In this document: positions 9,062 through 16,863 of the stretch, piece after piece | Position numbering within the stretch: position 1 is the stretch's first letter | How the letters are laid out: each line of letters opens with the position of its first letter | Source of the DNA: Oceanicola sp. D3 | GTDB lineage: Bacteria; Pseudomonadota; Alphaproteobacteria; Rhodobacterales; Rhodobacteraceae | Direction: 5' to 3' | DNA length: 64,000 nt | NCBI RefSeq assembly: GCF_006351965.1 | Contig: NZ_CP040932.1 | Coordinates: 186,001 to 250,000, forward strand | Program-made: the position numbers and the translations under genes | The notes under the pieces: generated by a model | The model's database searches: none | Told to the model about the DNA's origin: nothing | What the model saw: only the letters and a program-made list of their open reading frames with translations

Positions 9062-10002
9062 CTTTCGCCCCGCTTCATCAAAACCTTCACATGCGCCGCC
9101 GTGCTCGCGGCCAGCGCCTCCAGATCATATCCGCCCTCCAGCGTCGAGACCACCCGGCCCCCGGCATGGGCATCCGCCACATCGCACAGCCGCTCCGTTG
9201 CCCAGGCAAAATCCTCTTCCACGAGGTTCATCTGCGCCAAAGGGTCGGCGCGGTGGGCATCGAAGCCAGCAGAAATCAGCACGAGCTCCGGCGCAAAGTC
9301 ATCCAGCGCCGGCAGCACCTCGGCCTCCATCACCCGGCGAAACCCGGCAGAGCCCGTGTCAGGCGGCAACGGCACGTTCATCACGTTGTTGTCGCCCCCA
9401 GTCTCATGCTGCGCACCCGTGCCCGGATAGAGCGGCGATTGATGGGTGGAGATGAACAGGCAGCGGGTTTCATCCCACAGCAGGTCTTGCGTGCCATTCC
9501 CGTGGTGCACGTCAAAATCCATAATCGCCACGCGGTTCAGCCCATGCACATCCAGCGCGTTTTTTGCCGCGATAGAGACGTTTCCGAACAGGCAAAAGCC
9601 CATCGGCGTTGCCTTCTCTGCATGGTGGCCCGGCGGGCGAGCAGCAACAAAGGCATTCTGCGCCGCACCGCGCATCACCCGCTCCACCGCCGCCACGCAG
9701 CCCCCCGCGCCACGCAACGCCGCCTTGAGCGAACCGGCCATCACATGGGTATCGGCATCTATCGAGTCCCAGCCATCGCCCGCCGCCTCAACGGCGCGTT
9801 CCACCGCCGCCACATGCGCTTCGGGATGCACCCGCAGCAGCTCGGCCCGGTCGGCCAGCGGGCAATCATGCCAGTCCAGTGCCGAAAAATCCGGCCCTTC
9901 CAGCACCTCCAATATCGCCTCAAGCCGGTCCACCCGCTCGGGGTGGCCGGGGGGCGTGAGGTGCTTCAGGCAGTCGTCATGGGTGAATACAGCGGTTGTC
10001 AT
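9058..10002 (-). CDS. Histone deacetylase-family (acetylpolyamine/acetyl-lysine) deacetylase
   Basis: Zinc-dependent deacetylase of the arginase/HDAC fold. Visible hallmarks are HLTPPGHPERVDRL at the N-terminus, ARPPGHHAEKATPMGFCLFGN (catalytic His pair), IMDFDVHHGNGTQDLLW (zinc ligands Asp/His), LISAGFDAHRADPLAQMNL and the C-terminal LEGGYDLEALA. At 314 residues it is full length and lacks a signal peptide, so it is cytoplasmic. In bacteria such proteins act on acetylated small molecules or proteins; the substrate here is unknown. First gene of the HDAC-xseB-ispA-dxs run. Confidence 0.93.
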   Translation of the reverse strand: MTTAVFTHDDCLKHLTPPGHPERVDRLEAILEVLEGPDFSALDWHDCPLADRAELLRVHPEAHVAAVERAVEAAGDGWDSIDADTHVMAGSLKAALRGAGGCVAAVERVMRGAAQNAFVAARPPGHHAEKATPMGFCLFGNVSIAAKNALDVHGLNRVAIMDFDVHHGNGTQDLLWDETRCLFISTHQSPLYPGTGAQHETGGDNNVMNVPLPPDTGSAGFRRVMEAEVLPALDDFAPELVLISAGFDAHRADPLAQMNLVEEDFAWATERLCDVADAHAGGRVVSTLEGGYDLEALAASTAAHVKVLMKRGER

Positions 10003-10038
10003 GGCGCTACCCTGCCGCGCCGCGCCCGCACTCGCAAG

Positions 10039-10839
10039 CTACTCGGGCACACGAAACGTGAGCGAGGCCCAAAGCGAGCGCCAAACAGGCCCGGCGTCCA
10101 CGTCGTCATTCTGGGTGCTCTGCACAATCACGGAATCCACCAAGTACTCATGGCCCGGCGTCACATCAAAGCGAACGCGCCCGCCACGCGTGGTCGTCAA
10201 CTGAAACACCTCAACGCTCCCATCGGGCGCCTTGTCGAACACCTCCACCTGAGTGTCCCCCAGCTTGGCACCGTAGTGGTAAAGATCCACCAGCATCCCG
10301 GCGCCAAGATTGTCGGCGTAGGGGTTCAGCACGGCAACAAGCTCGAGATCCAGCCCCACCTCAACATCCGCGCCCTCGCCGTGCCCCACACCAATAAGCG
10401 CCTTGGCATAGCGGCGGTAAGCCTCTTTGAAGCCCGCGTCCGGCAGGCCGCGCTGGCGGTGTACCTCTTCGAGAAACGCCCAATCCTTATGGGCGAGGAA
10501 GCGTTTGAACACCTCGATGTCCTTGTAGGTCACCGTCAGGTCGCTGGTTTCATGCACCGCCACGTTCAACCCCTCCTCCGGGGCCGGGACGTTGAGCGCC
10601 GGGCGGTCCCCCACCCGCGGCGTCACCTCTGTCTTGCCCGCCGGGGAGGCCACAAAGAACTGCTCCGAGCGCCCGGGCACAAACACGTAACCCCCGCCTT
10701 TGAACTCTTGCCCTACCCGGAACTCCGCGCTTAGCGTGCCCCCAGCCGGCACCTGATAGGCATCAGGCGAAATCCAGAATTCATGAGCCTGCGCGGGAAG
10801 CGCGGCGATGAGGCAGAAAGCGAGCGAAGCGAAACGCAT
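10039..10839 (-). CDS. DUF4198-type periplasmic protein (possible metal uptake accessory)
   Basis: Exported protein. The ATG at 10839 gives a classic signal peptide (MRFASLAFCLIAALPAQA, cleavage before HEFWISPDAYQVPAG). The mature start HEFW, the beta-rich body (AEFRVGQEFKGGGYVF) and the carboxypeptidase-like C-terminal region (TTRGGRVRFDVTPGHEYLVDSV) match the DUF4198 family, often encoded beside nickel/cobalt transport genes. A Shine-Dalgarno-like AAGGG lies 7-8 bp upstream on the coding strand. Its start codon overlaps head to head with that of the HupE-like gene (CATG, 10837-10840). The frame is open further upstream, but that part lacks export features. Confidence 0.85.
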   Translation of the reverse strand: MRFASLAFCLIAALPAQAHEFWISPDAYQVPAGGTLSAEFRVGQEFKGGGYVFVPGRSEQFFVASPAGKTEVTPRVGDRPALNVPAPEEGLNVAVHETSDLTVTYKDIEVFKRFLAHKDWAFLEEVHRQRGLPDAGFKEAYRRYAKALIGVGHGEGADVEVGLDLELVAVLNPYADNLGAGMLVDLYHYGAKLGDTQVEVFDKAPDGSVEVFQLTTTRGGRVRFDVTPGHEYLVDSVIVQSTQNDDVDAGPVWRSLWASLTFRVPE

Positions 10840-11980
10840 GAAGACCCTTACCCTTTGGCAGTCCCTACGAACACTGGCACTCGCCCTCCTGCTGTCAACC
10901 CACGCCTCCGCGAGCGCCGCGCATGAGTTGAACCCATCCGTGGCCGATGTGACGGTTTCGGCAGAAACAGTGACACTGCAGGTCACTCTCAACGCAGAGG
11001 CCATTCTGGCCGGGGTCGATCAATCCGCCGGAGAAAACACCGACGATGTGCCACAGGCCGAGGCCTATGACGCCCTGCGCGCCCTTCCCGCGGAAGAGCT
11101 TGCAAGCCGTTTGCGGGCTGTCTGGCCGGAGTTGCAGGATGATTTCGAAGTCTTGGCAGGCGATGCGCCCGTCTCCCTCACGCTGGGCGAGGTGTCCGTC
11201 GCGGAGGTGCCCGATGCGTCTCTCCCGCGCGACACAACGGCTGTGATCACAGGCGCCCTGCCGCCCGGAGACGCGCCCGTTACCATCGGCTGGGCCTCCG
11301 CCCTTGGCCCGCTGATCCTGCGCCAGATGGGTGGTGGAGAAGATGCCTATTCCGATTTCCTCAACCCCGGCACCAGCAGCCAGCCTCTGCCCCGCTCGGG
11401 TGAGGTCGTTACAGAAGGCGGGTTTGCGCTTTTTGGCCGCTATATCGTGGTTGGCTTCGAGCACATCATCCCCAAGGGGCTGGATCATATTCTCTTCGTG
11501 CTCGGCCTTTTCTTCTTCTCGCTCCACCTGCGCCCGCTGCTCTGGCAGGTCACGGCCTTCACTTTGGCGCACACCGTCACGCTGGCGCTCGCCAGCCTGA
11601 AGATCGTGCTGATCCCGGCAGCCGTGGTGGAACCGCTCATCGCCGCCTCCATCGTCTATGTCGCCGTCGAGAACATCTTTGGCGGGCGGCTCGGGTGGTG
11701 GCGCATCGTCGTTGTCACCCTCTTCGGCCTGCTGCACGGCCTCGGCTTTGCCTATGTGCTGGGCGATGTCGGGCTGGAGCCATCGCGGTTCCTGGCAGGG
11801 CTGATCGGCTTCAACATCGGCGTCGAGATAGGGCAACTCACCGTGATCGCGCTCGCGTTCCTGACCGTGGGCTACTGGCTGGGACAGAAGCCTTGGTATC
11901 GCCGCGCTGTCGCCATCCCCGCCTCCCTCGCAATCGCCGCCATTGCCGCCTTCTGGGTGGTGGAGCGCACGCTGCTCTGA
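10838..11980 (+). CDS. HupE/UreJ family membrane protein
   Basis: Signal peptide (LALALLLSTHASASAAHE) followed by a periplasmic domain of about 150 residues and a C-terminal membrane domain with six or so hydrophobic segments. The membrane part has the family motifs HIIPKGLDHILFVLGLF, FTLAHTVTLAL, VENIFGG and LFGLLHGLGFA with conserved histidines. HupE/UreJ proteins mediate or assist nickel or cobalt diffusion; the metal here is not shown by sequence. An alternative ATG at 10808 has a better ribosome site (GGAAG, 7 bp spacing) and would extend the N-terminus by 10 basic residues. Divergent from the DUF4198 gene with no space between. Confidence 0.88.
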   Translation: MKTLTLWQSLRTLALALLLSTHASASAAHELNPSVADVTVSAETVTLQVTLNAEAILAGVDQSAGENTDDVPQAEAYDALRALPAEELASRLRAVWPELQDDFEVLAGDAPVSLTLGEVSVAEVPDASLPRDTTAVITGALPPGDAPVTIGWASALGPLILRQMGGGEDAYSDFLNPGTSSQPLPRSGEVVTEGGFALFGRYIVVGFEHIIPKGLDHILFVLGLFFFSLHLRPLLWQVTAFTLAHTVTLALASLKIVLIPAAVVEPLIAASIVYVAVENIFGGRLGWWRIVVVTLFGLLHGLGFAYVLGDVGLEPSRFLAGLIGFNIGVEIGQLTVIALAFLTVGYWLGQKPWYRRAVAIPASLAIAAIAAFWVVERTLL

Positions 11981-11983
11981 GGC

Positions 11984-12892
11984 CTATTTCATCGTCGCGT
12001 TGATCTTGCCCCGCGCCGCCCGGTCCTTGCCCAGCTGCTGCTCGCGCCAAACGATAAAGACGCCGGCGCAAATCACCAAAGCCGCGCCGCCCAGCATCTG
12101 GAGCGTAGGCAGCTCGTTGAACACGAAGTAGCCGATCACCAGCGCCCAGATCATCGAGCTATAGGTGTAGGGCGCCAGCAGGGAGGCATCGGCGAAGCGG
12201 TAGGAAGACGTCACAAGGATCTGCCCGGCCCCGCCGATCAACCCGGCACCCACGAGCAGCAGCCACTCTTGAGGGCTCGGCCAGACCCAGCCCCACGGGA
12301 TCGTCAGAAGCGAAAGCAGCGTGGCCGTGCCCGAAAAGTAAAAGACAATGGCCGCTGTCGACTCCTTCGACGCCATCGCCTTGACGAAGATCTGGGCCAG
12401 CGAGGCGAGAATGGCGGACGACAGCACCATCACCGTGCCGATAAACTCCCGCTCGCCGCCGGAAAGCGTCAGCCGTGGCCACATGATGATGAGCACGCCC
12501 ACCAGCCCCACCGCCACGGCGCTGATCCGCAGCAGGCGCACCCGCTCCTTGAGCAGCAGCGCCGCGAAGATCACGATGAGGATCGGCGTGACAAACCGCA
12601 GCGCGGTCACTTCCGGCAGGGGCAGGTAGCGCAACCCAAGAAAGCCCAGCCCCATCGCGGCCGAGCCTGCAATCGCCCGGATCGCATGGCTCCGCACGCT
12701 CTTCACCTTGAGCCCGCTCGGCATGTCTCCCCTGATCCAGAGCCACAGCACGATCACGGGCAGCGCGCAGCCCGCGCGGAAGAACACGGTCTGCCCCACC
12801 GGAATGCCATCCGCCGCCTTCACAAGCGCGCCCATGATGGTGAACATGAATATGGCGCTCAGAGTGAGCGAAATGCCGACGAGAGGTTTCAT
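11984..12892 (-). CDS. EamA-family (DMT superfamily) transporter
   Basis: Inner membrane exporter-type permease with about ten hydrophobic helices in two EamA repeats: the first ends at LLLKERVRLLRISAV (conserved 'l.E.....q..G'), the second at FNELPTLQMLGGAALVICAGVFIVWRE. The 302-residue length is typical. Substrates in this superfamily are metabolites or amino acids and cannot be predicted. It converges on the HupE-like gene with 3 bp between the stops. Confidence 0.92.
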   Translation of the reverse strand: MKPLVGISLTLSAIFMFTIMGALVKAADGIPVGQTVFFRAGCALPVIVLWLWIRGDMPSGLKVKSVRSHAIRAIAGSAAMGLGFLGLRYLPLPEVTALRFVTPILIVIFAALLLKERVRLLRISAVAVGLVGVLIIMWPRLTLSGGEREFIGTVMVLSSAILASLAQIFVKAMASKESTAAIVFYFSGTATLLSLLTIPWGWVWPSPQEWLLLVGAGLIGGAGQILVTSSYRFADASLLAPYTYSSMIWALVIGYFVFNELPTLQMLGGAALVICAGVFIVWREQQLGKDRAARGKINATMK

Positions 12893-12955
12893 TATACTGG
12901 TTTGTCCGGGTCTTGCGCCCTTAGACCACGCCGCGCCCCAAGGTGCGACCGCAAA

Positions 12956-13381
12956 TTATTCCGCCGCGGCGCGCACCGTCATCCGGTAGGCCGAAACCGC
13001 CGCCTGTATCCCCTCCGAGGCACGCGAAAGCGGATAGGGGCCCAGACGGTTGCTATGCACCCTGAAGATCACGCCAGCCCGCTCGCCTTCGGGAATGGTG
13101 AGCACGTAAACACGCGCGTCGATCCCCTTGGCGGAAAAGCTGCGGCGAATCTGCCTCGCCATTCTGAGGCCATCCGCCGCGCTCGGATCATGCAGCCGCA
13201 ACTGCACCTGCAAATCCCGCGCCTCCCCCACCTCTCCACGGAACACCACGCGCTCGATGCTCTGCGCCAAGGGCCGAAAGGTCGGGTCACCTGTGATCTT
13301 GTAGTAGCCCAGCGCAAGCGCGGAGGGCAGCGCAACGACAAAGGCAAGGAACAGACCGTATAAGAGCTGCTTGACCCACAT
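12956..13381 (-). CDS. Membrane-anchored protein of unknown function
   Basis: 141-residue protein with one N-terminal hydrophobic helix (LLYGLFLAFVVALPSALALGYY) followed by a mixed alpha/beta domain (ERVVFRGEVGEARDLQVQLRLHD, GIDARVYVLTIPEGERAGVIF). It is probably anchored in the inner membrane with the domain outside. I chose ATG 13381 because a GGAGG sits 7 bp upstream; an upstream GTG at 13399 would contain that site. It lies downstream of ilvE beyond a strong hairpin. I do not recognise the family. Confidence 0.75.
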   Translation of the reverse strand: MWVKQLLYGLFLAFVVALPSALALGYYKITGDPTFRPLAQSIERVVFRGEVGEARDLQVQLRLHDPSAADGLRMARQIRRSFSAKGIDARVYVLTIPEGERAGVIFRVHSNRLGPYPLSRASEGIQAAVSAYRMTVRAAAE

Positions 13382-13401
13382 GCGGGGGCCTCCAAACACA
13401 A

Positions 13402-13435
13402 GAAAGGCGGGCCCAGTTTCCCAGTCCCGCCTTTC
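13402..13435 (-). terminator. Hairpin terminator after ilvE
   Basis: Perfect 10-bp inverted repeat (GAAAGGCGGG / CCCGCCTTTC) with a 14-nt loop, starting 22 bp beyond the ilvE stop on the minus strand. The 3' arm ends in TTTC followed by TTGTGTTT, a modest U-rich tail. Confidence 0.75.
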
Positions 13436-13457
13436 AATCAGGTTAAGAGGTGCCCGG

Positions 13458-14327
13458 TCAGCTTCTCACAAGCTTCTCATAGCTGTCGCTCATGTCACGG
13501 GTCAGCGCGCCCACCTCGAACTTCCAGTCGCCAATCTCGCCTACCGGGGTCACCTCGGCGGCGGTGCCGGTCAGCCAGCATTGCTCAAAGCCTTCCAGCT
13601 CCTCGGGCATGATATGGCGCTCATGCACCTTGATCTGCCGCTCCGCCAGCATCCCGATCACGGTCTGCCGGGTGATCCCGTTGAGGAAGCAATCAGGCTT
13701 GGGCGTATGCACCTCGCCATCCTTGACGAAGAAGATGTTGGCCCCCGTCGCCTCGGCCACATAGCCGCGGTAATCCATGAACAGCGCGTCCGAGCAGCCC
13801 TTGGCCTCGGCCTCATGCTTGCTCATCGTGCAAATCATGTAGAGCCCCGCAGCCTTGGCATGCACCGGGATCGTCTCGGGGCTCGGCCGCTTCCACTTGG
13901 CCACATCCAGCTTGGCGCCCTTCATCTTGGCGTCGCCGTAGTAGTTGCCCCACTCCCAGCCCGCGATGCCCACGCGCACCGGGTTCTTCATGGAAGACAC
14001 GCCCATGTCCTCGCCCGCCCCGCGCCATGCAACGGCCCGCACATAGGCATCCGTCCAGCCGTTGGCCTTCAGCATTTCGTATTTCGCCGCTTCCAGCTCG
14101 TCGACAGTGTAGGGGATGTCAAAATCCAGCCACTTCGCCGAGGCGATCAGCCGCTCGCTGTGCTTGCGGCTCTCGAAAATCGTGCCGTTGTAGCAGCGCT
14201 CGCCCTCGAACACGCTGGAGGCATAATGCAGCCCGTGGGTCAGCAGGTGCACATTGGCGCTGCGCCAGTCCACCAGCTTGCCATCCATCCAGATCTTGCC
14301 GTCACGGTCATCATAGGCTCCAACCAT
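13458..14327 (-). CDS. ilvE: Branched-chain amino acid aminotransferase
   Basis: PLP enzyme transferring amino groups between glutamate and branched-chain keto acids. Fold-type IV features: VHLLTHGLHYASSVFEGERCY near the N-terminus, HAKAAGLYMICTMSKHEAEAKG (PLP lysine), YVAEATGANIFFVKDG (phosphate-binding loop) and NGITRQTVIGML. The ATG at 14327 is set by an excellent GGAGGAGG ribosome site 5 bp upstream and gives 289 residues, normal for the family. It is divergent from petP across a shared control region. Confidence 0.95.
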   Translation of the reverse strand: MVGAYDDRDGKIWMDGKLVDWRSANVHLLTHGLHYASSVFEGERCYNGTIFESRKHSERLIASAKWLDFDIPYTVDELEAAKYEMLKANGWTDAYVRAVAWRGAGEDMGVSSMKNPVRVGIAGWEWGNYYGDAKMKGAKLDVAKWKRPSPETIPVHAKAAGLYMICTMSKHEAEAKGCSDALFMDYRGYVAEATGANIFFVKDGEVHTPKPDCFLNGITRQTVIGMLAERQIKVHERHIMPEELEGFEQCWLTGTAAEVTPVGEIGDWKFEVGALTRDMSDSYEKLVRS

Positions 14328-14420
14328 CGGACCCTCCTCCAATTTTTCGAATATTGCGCACCAAAGGTCCGAACCGGACACAATCTTGCGCAAAACCTGC
14401 GACTCGCTACCAATCCATCC

Positions 14421-14449
14421 TTGGAAAGTCAACAAGGCTGACATAATAT
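14421..14449 (+). promoter_or_regulatory. Candidate petP promoter (-35 TTGGAA, -10 TAATAT)
   Basis: TTGGAA (14421-14426) and TAATAT (14444-14449) are separated by exactly 17 bp. The start of petP lies 38 bp beyond the -10. The palindrome at 14428-14442 fills the spacer, the classic position for a repressor site. Confidence 0.55.
14428..14442. promoter_or_regulatory. Palindromic operator candidate, site A
   Basis: GTCAAC-AAG-GCTGAC. One of four strong copies of GTCANC-N3-GCTGAC in the window. It lies in the petP promoter spacer; on the minus strand its half-site forms a TTGACT hexamer that could be the -35 of ilvE (17 bp spacing to a poor TAGCGA). Confidence 0.55.
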
Positions 14450-14486
14450 CCGCCACCAAGAGGAGAAATCCAGACAGGACAACAAC

Positions 14487-14993
14487 ATGGCCGACGGCCC
14501 CGGTAATCCGCAATCGAGCGAAAGCCTGCTGTTTCTGACCGATGAGCAGTTACGCAAGGGAATCGAGGCGATGTTCTTCGCCTATCGCGGCTTCACCGCC
14601 GATCCCGATCGTATCCTCGGCGAGCTTGGCTATGGCCGTGCGCACCATCGGGCGGTGCATTTCATCCACCGCTCCCCCGGCACCACCGTCAACAACCTGC
14701 TCTCCATTCTCGGCGTCACCAAACAGTCTCTAAACCGCGTTCTGCGCACCCTTATCGAGGATGGCCTTGTTGAAAGCCGCGTGGGCCGGCAAGACAGGCG
14801 CGAGCGGCACCTCCACCTCACAGAAGCGGGCACCCGGCTGGAGCAGCGCCTGTCAGACGCCCAGCGCGACAGGATGCGCGCCGCCTTTCGCCATGCCGGT
14901 CCCGAAGCCGTGATTGGCTTTCGCACCGTGCTCGAAGCGATGATGGACCCGGAGCTGCGGCATCACTATACCGCGCTCAAGGAGGGGAGCTGA
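14487..14993 (+). CDS. petP: MarR-family transcriptional regulator, PetP-like
   Basis: 168-residue winged-helix protein. The DNA-binding region (GTTVNNLLSILGVTKQSLNRVLRTLIEDGLVESRVGRQDRRERHLHLTEAG, about residues 65-115) has the MarR helix-turn-helix and the DxRxR wing. In Rhodobacter capsulatus a MarR-like PetP and response regulator PetR are encoded together near the cytochrome bc1 genes; the same pairing here suggests orthology, though petABC is not in the window. The stop overlaps the petR ATG by one base (TGATG). It is a candidate to bind site A. Confidence 0.85.
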   Translation: MADGPGNPQSSESLLFLTDEQLRKGIEAMFFAYRGFTADPDRILGELGYGRAHHRAVHFIHRSPGTTVNNLLSILGVTKQSLNRVLRTLIEDGLVESRVGRQDRRERHLHLTEAGTRLEQRLSDAQRDRMRAAFRHAGPEAVIGFRTVLEAMMDPELRHHYTALKEGS

Positions 14994-15703
14994 TGGTTTC
15001 GATCGACCAGTGTGACGCGCATCTACTGATCGTCGATGATGACGAGCGGATTCGCGGGCTGTTGCAAAAGTTCCTGCTGCGCCACGGGTTCATCACCACC
15101 TCTGCCCGCGACGCCGCCCACGCCCGCCGCCTGCTCTCCGGGCTGGAGTTTGACCTGATCGTGATGGACGTGATGATGCCGGGCGAAACCGGGGTGGAGC
15201 TGACCCGCGCCCTGCGCGAAACCGTCACCACCCCCATCCTCCTGCTTACCGCCAAGGGCGAAACCGAAGACCGGATCGCAGGGCTCGAGGCCGGGGCAGA
15301 TGACTACCTCGCCAAGCCCTTCGAGCCCAAGGAACTGTTGCTGCGCATCAACGCCATCCTGCGCCGCGTGCCCAACGAGGTCGCGGTCGATACCGGCCCC
15401 AAGGTGCTCTCCCTCGGCCCGGTTCGCTACGATGTTGCCCGTGGCGAGATGTGGAAGGGTGAGGAGATGGTTCGCCTGACCGCAACCGAAAGCGCCCTCA
15501 TGCGCATCTTCTCCGCCCAGCCCGGCGCTGCCGTGACCCGTAACAAGCTGGTCGAAGATCTCGGGCGCGATGGCGGCCAGGCCCAGGAACGCGCGGTCGA
15601 CGTGCAGATCACGCGGCTCCGGCGCAAGATCGAGGCCGACCCAAAACAGCCCCGCTACCTGCAAACCGTGCGCGGCGAAGGCTACATGCTCGCCCCGGAT
15701 TGA
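14993..15703 (+). CDS. petR: OmpR-family response regulator, PetR-like
   Basis: 236 residues. The N-terminal receiver domain has the acidic pocket (LLIVDDDERIRG), phospho-acceptor aspartate (DLIVMDVMMPGETG), threonine/lysine switch residues (LLLTAKGE, DDYLAKPFEPKEL). The C-terminal OmpR winged helix ends LQTVRGEGYMLAPD. No histidine kinase gene is adjacent. OmpR-type regulators bind direct repeats with an 11-bp period, which matters for the phased arrays elsewhere in the window, though no link is shown. It is co-translated with petP. Confidence 0.9.
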   Translation: MVSIDQCDAHLLIVDDDERIRGLLQKFLLRHGFITTSARDAAHARRLLSGLEFDLIVMDVMMPGETGVELTRALRETVTTPILLLTAKGETEDRIAGLEAGADDYLAKPFEPKELLLRINAILRRVPNEVAVDTGPKVLSLGPVRYDVARGEMWKGEEMVRLTATESALMRIFSAQPGAAVTRNKLVEDLGRDGGQAQERAVDVQITRLRRKIEADPKQPRYLQTVRGEGYMLAPD

Positions 15704-15724
15704 CCGCCGGTTCGAGGGTCGGCA

Positions 15725-15765
15725 CCCACCCTACGAATGGCTGTAGGGTGGGCAATCTGCCCACC
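15725..15765. terminator. Two mutually exclusive hairpins between convergent petR and queG
   Basis: Arm 15725-15734 (CCCACCCTAC) pairs perfectly with 15743-15752; the right part of that second arm (15747-15753, GGTGGGC) also pairs perfectly with 15759-15765. The three arms allow two alternative stems. There is no U-tract. It is probably a bidirectional terminator or one copy of a dispersed intergenic repeat. Confidence 0.6.
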
Positions 15766-15771
15766 ACCCGC

Positions 15772-16791
15772 TCACCCCAACTGCGCCACCGCCCAGCGCG
15801 CCGCATCCGCCACCACCGGGTCACTGTCTTCACACAGCCCCTGCGCCACCGGCCTCAGCCGCGCCACGCCCGAGTTGCCAATCGCATAGAGCACATTGCG
15901 CACAAACCGCCCCCGCCCGATCCGCTTGATCGGCGAGCCGGAAAACCGCGCCCGAAACGCCGCATCATCCAGCCCCGCCAGCTCCGCCAGATCGGGCAAA
16001 TCCGTCTCTATCCCACCGCGATACCGCATATCCGCCGCCTCGACGGCAAACTTGTTCCAAGGGCAAACCGCGAGGCAATCGTCGCAGCCGTAGATCCGGT
16101 TGCCCATCAGCCCCCGCAACGCCTCGTCCACCGGCCCCGCGTGCTCAATCGTCAGGTAAGAGATGCACCGCCGCGCATCGAGCTGATAGGGCGCGGGAAA
16201 GGCCCCGGTCGGGCAGACATCAAGGCACCGCCGACACCCCCCACAATGGTCCTCTTCCGCTGGATCAGCCTCTAATTCCAGTGTCGTGAACACGCTCCCG
16301 ATGAAAAACCACGAGCCCATATCCCGGCTTACAAGGTTGGTGTGCTTGCCCTGCCAGCCCAGCCCCGCCGCCTGCGCCAGCGGCTTCTCCGCCACCGGCG
16401 CGGTATCGACAAAAACCTTTATTTCGCCGCCATAGGTCTCGATCAGCCAGCGCCCCAGCCGCTTCAGCCGTTTCTTGACGATATCGTGGTAATCGCGCCC
16501 CCGCGCATAGGCCGAGATCAGCCCCTTCTCGCGCTCCCCCAGCGCCGCCAGCGGGTCAAACTCCGGCCCGTAACTCTCTCCCAGCACAATCACGCTCTTC
16601 GCTTCGGGCCACAGCACCGAGGGATCCTCGCGCCACTCCACCCGGCGCTCCATCCACTCCATCTGCCCATGCCGCCCCTCGGCCAGGAACTGCCGCAGAT
16701 TCTCGGGCACACCCTCCAGCGGCCCGGCTCGCATCACGCGGCACAGCGAAAATCCCTCCTCCAGAGCACGCGCAACAATGGCGTCCTTCAC
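15772..16791 (-). CDS. queG: Epoxyqueuosine reductase
   Basis: Cobalamin- and iron-sulfur-dependent enzyme for the last step of queuosine synthesis in tRNA. Motifs: the N-terminal cobalamin-binding region ([30 protein letters not shown]), two [4Fe-4S] cysteine sets ([12 protein letters not shown] and [11 protein letters not shown]) and a C-terminal HEAT-like tail ([12 protein letters not shown]). The start used is GTG at 16791, giving 339 residues, slightly shorter than some relatives, so a start a little upstream is possible. Minus-strand neighbour of a GST gene. Confidence 0.93.
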   Translation of the reverse strand: MKDAIVARALEEGFSLCRVMRAGPLEGVPENLRQFLAEGRHGQMEWMERRVEWREDPSVLWPEAKSVIVLGESYGPEFDPLAALGEREKGLISAYARGRDYHDIVKKRLKRLGRWLIETYGGEIKVFVDTAPVAEKPLAQAAGLGWQGKHTNLVSRDMGSWFFIGSVFTTLELEADPAEEDHCGGCRRCLDVCPTGAFPAPYQLDARRCISYLTIEHAGPVDEALRGLMGNRIYGCDDCLAVCPWNKFAVEAADMRYRGGIETDLPDLAELAGLDDAAFRARFSGSPIKRIGRGRFVRNVLYAIGNSGVARLRPVAQGLCEDSDPVVADAARWAVAQLG

Positions 16792-16863
16792 GGGCCCGCT
16801 CCATTCTCTTGCTGAAAATATCTCCGGGTGTGTGGGCGCTGGCCCCCACGCAGACAGCCGATC

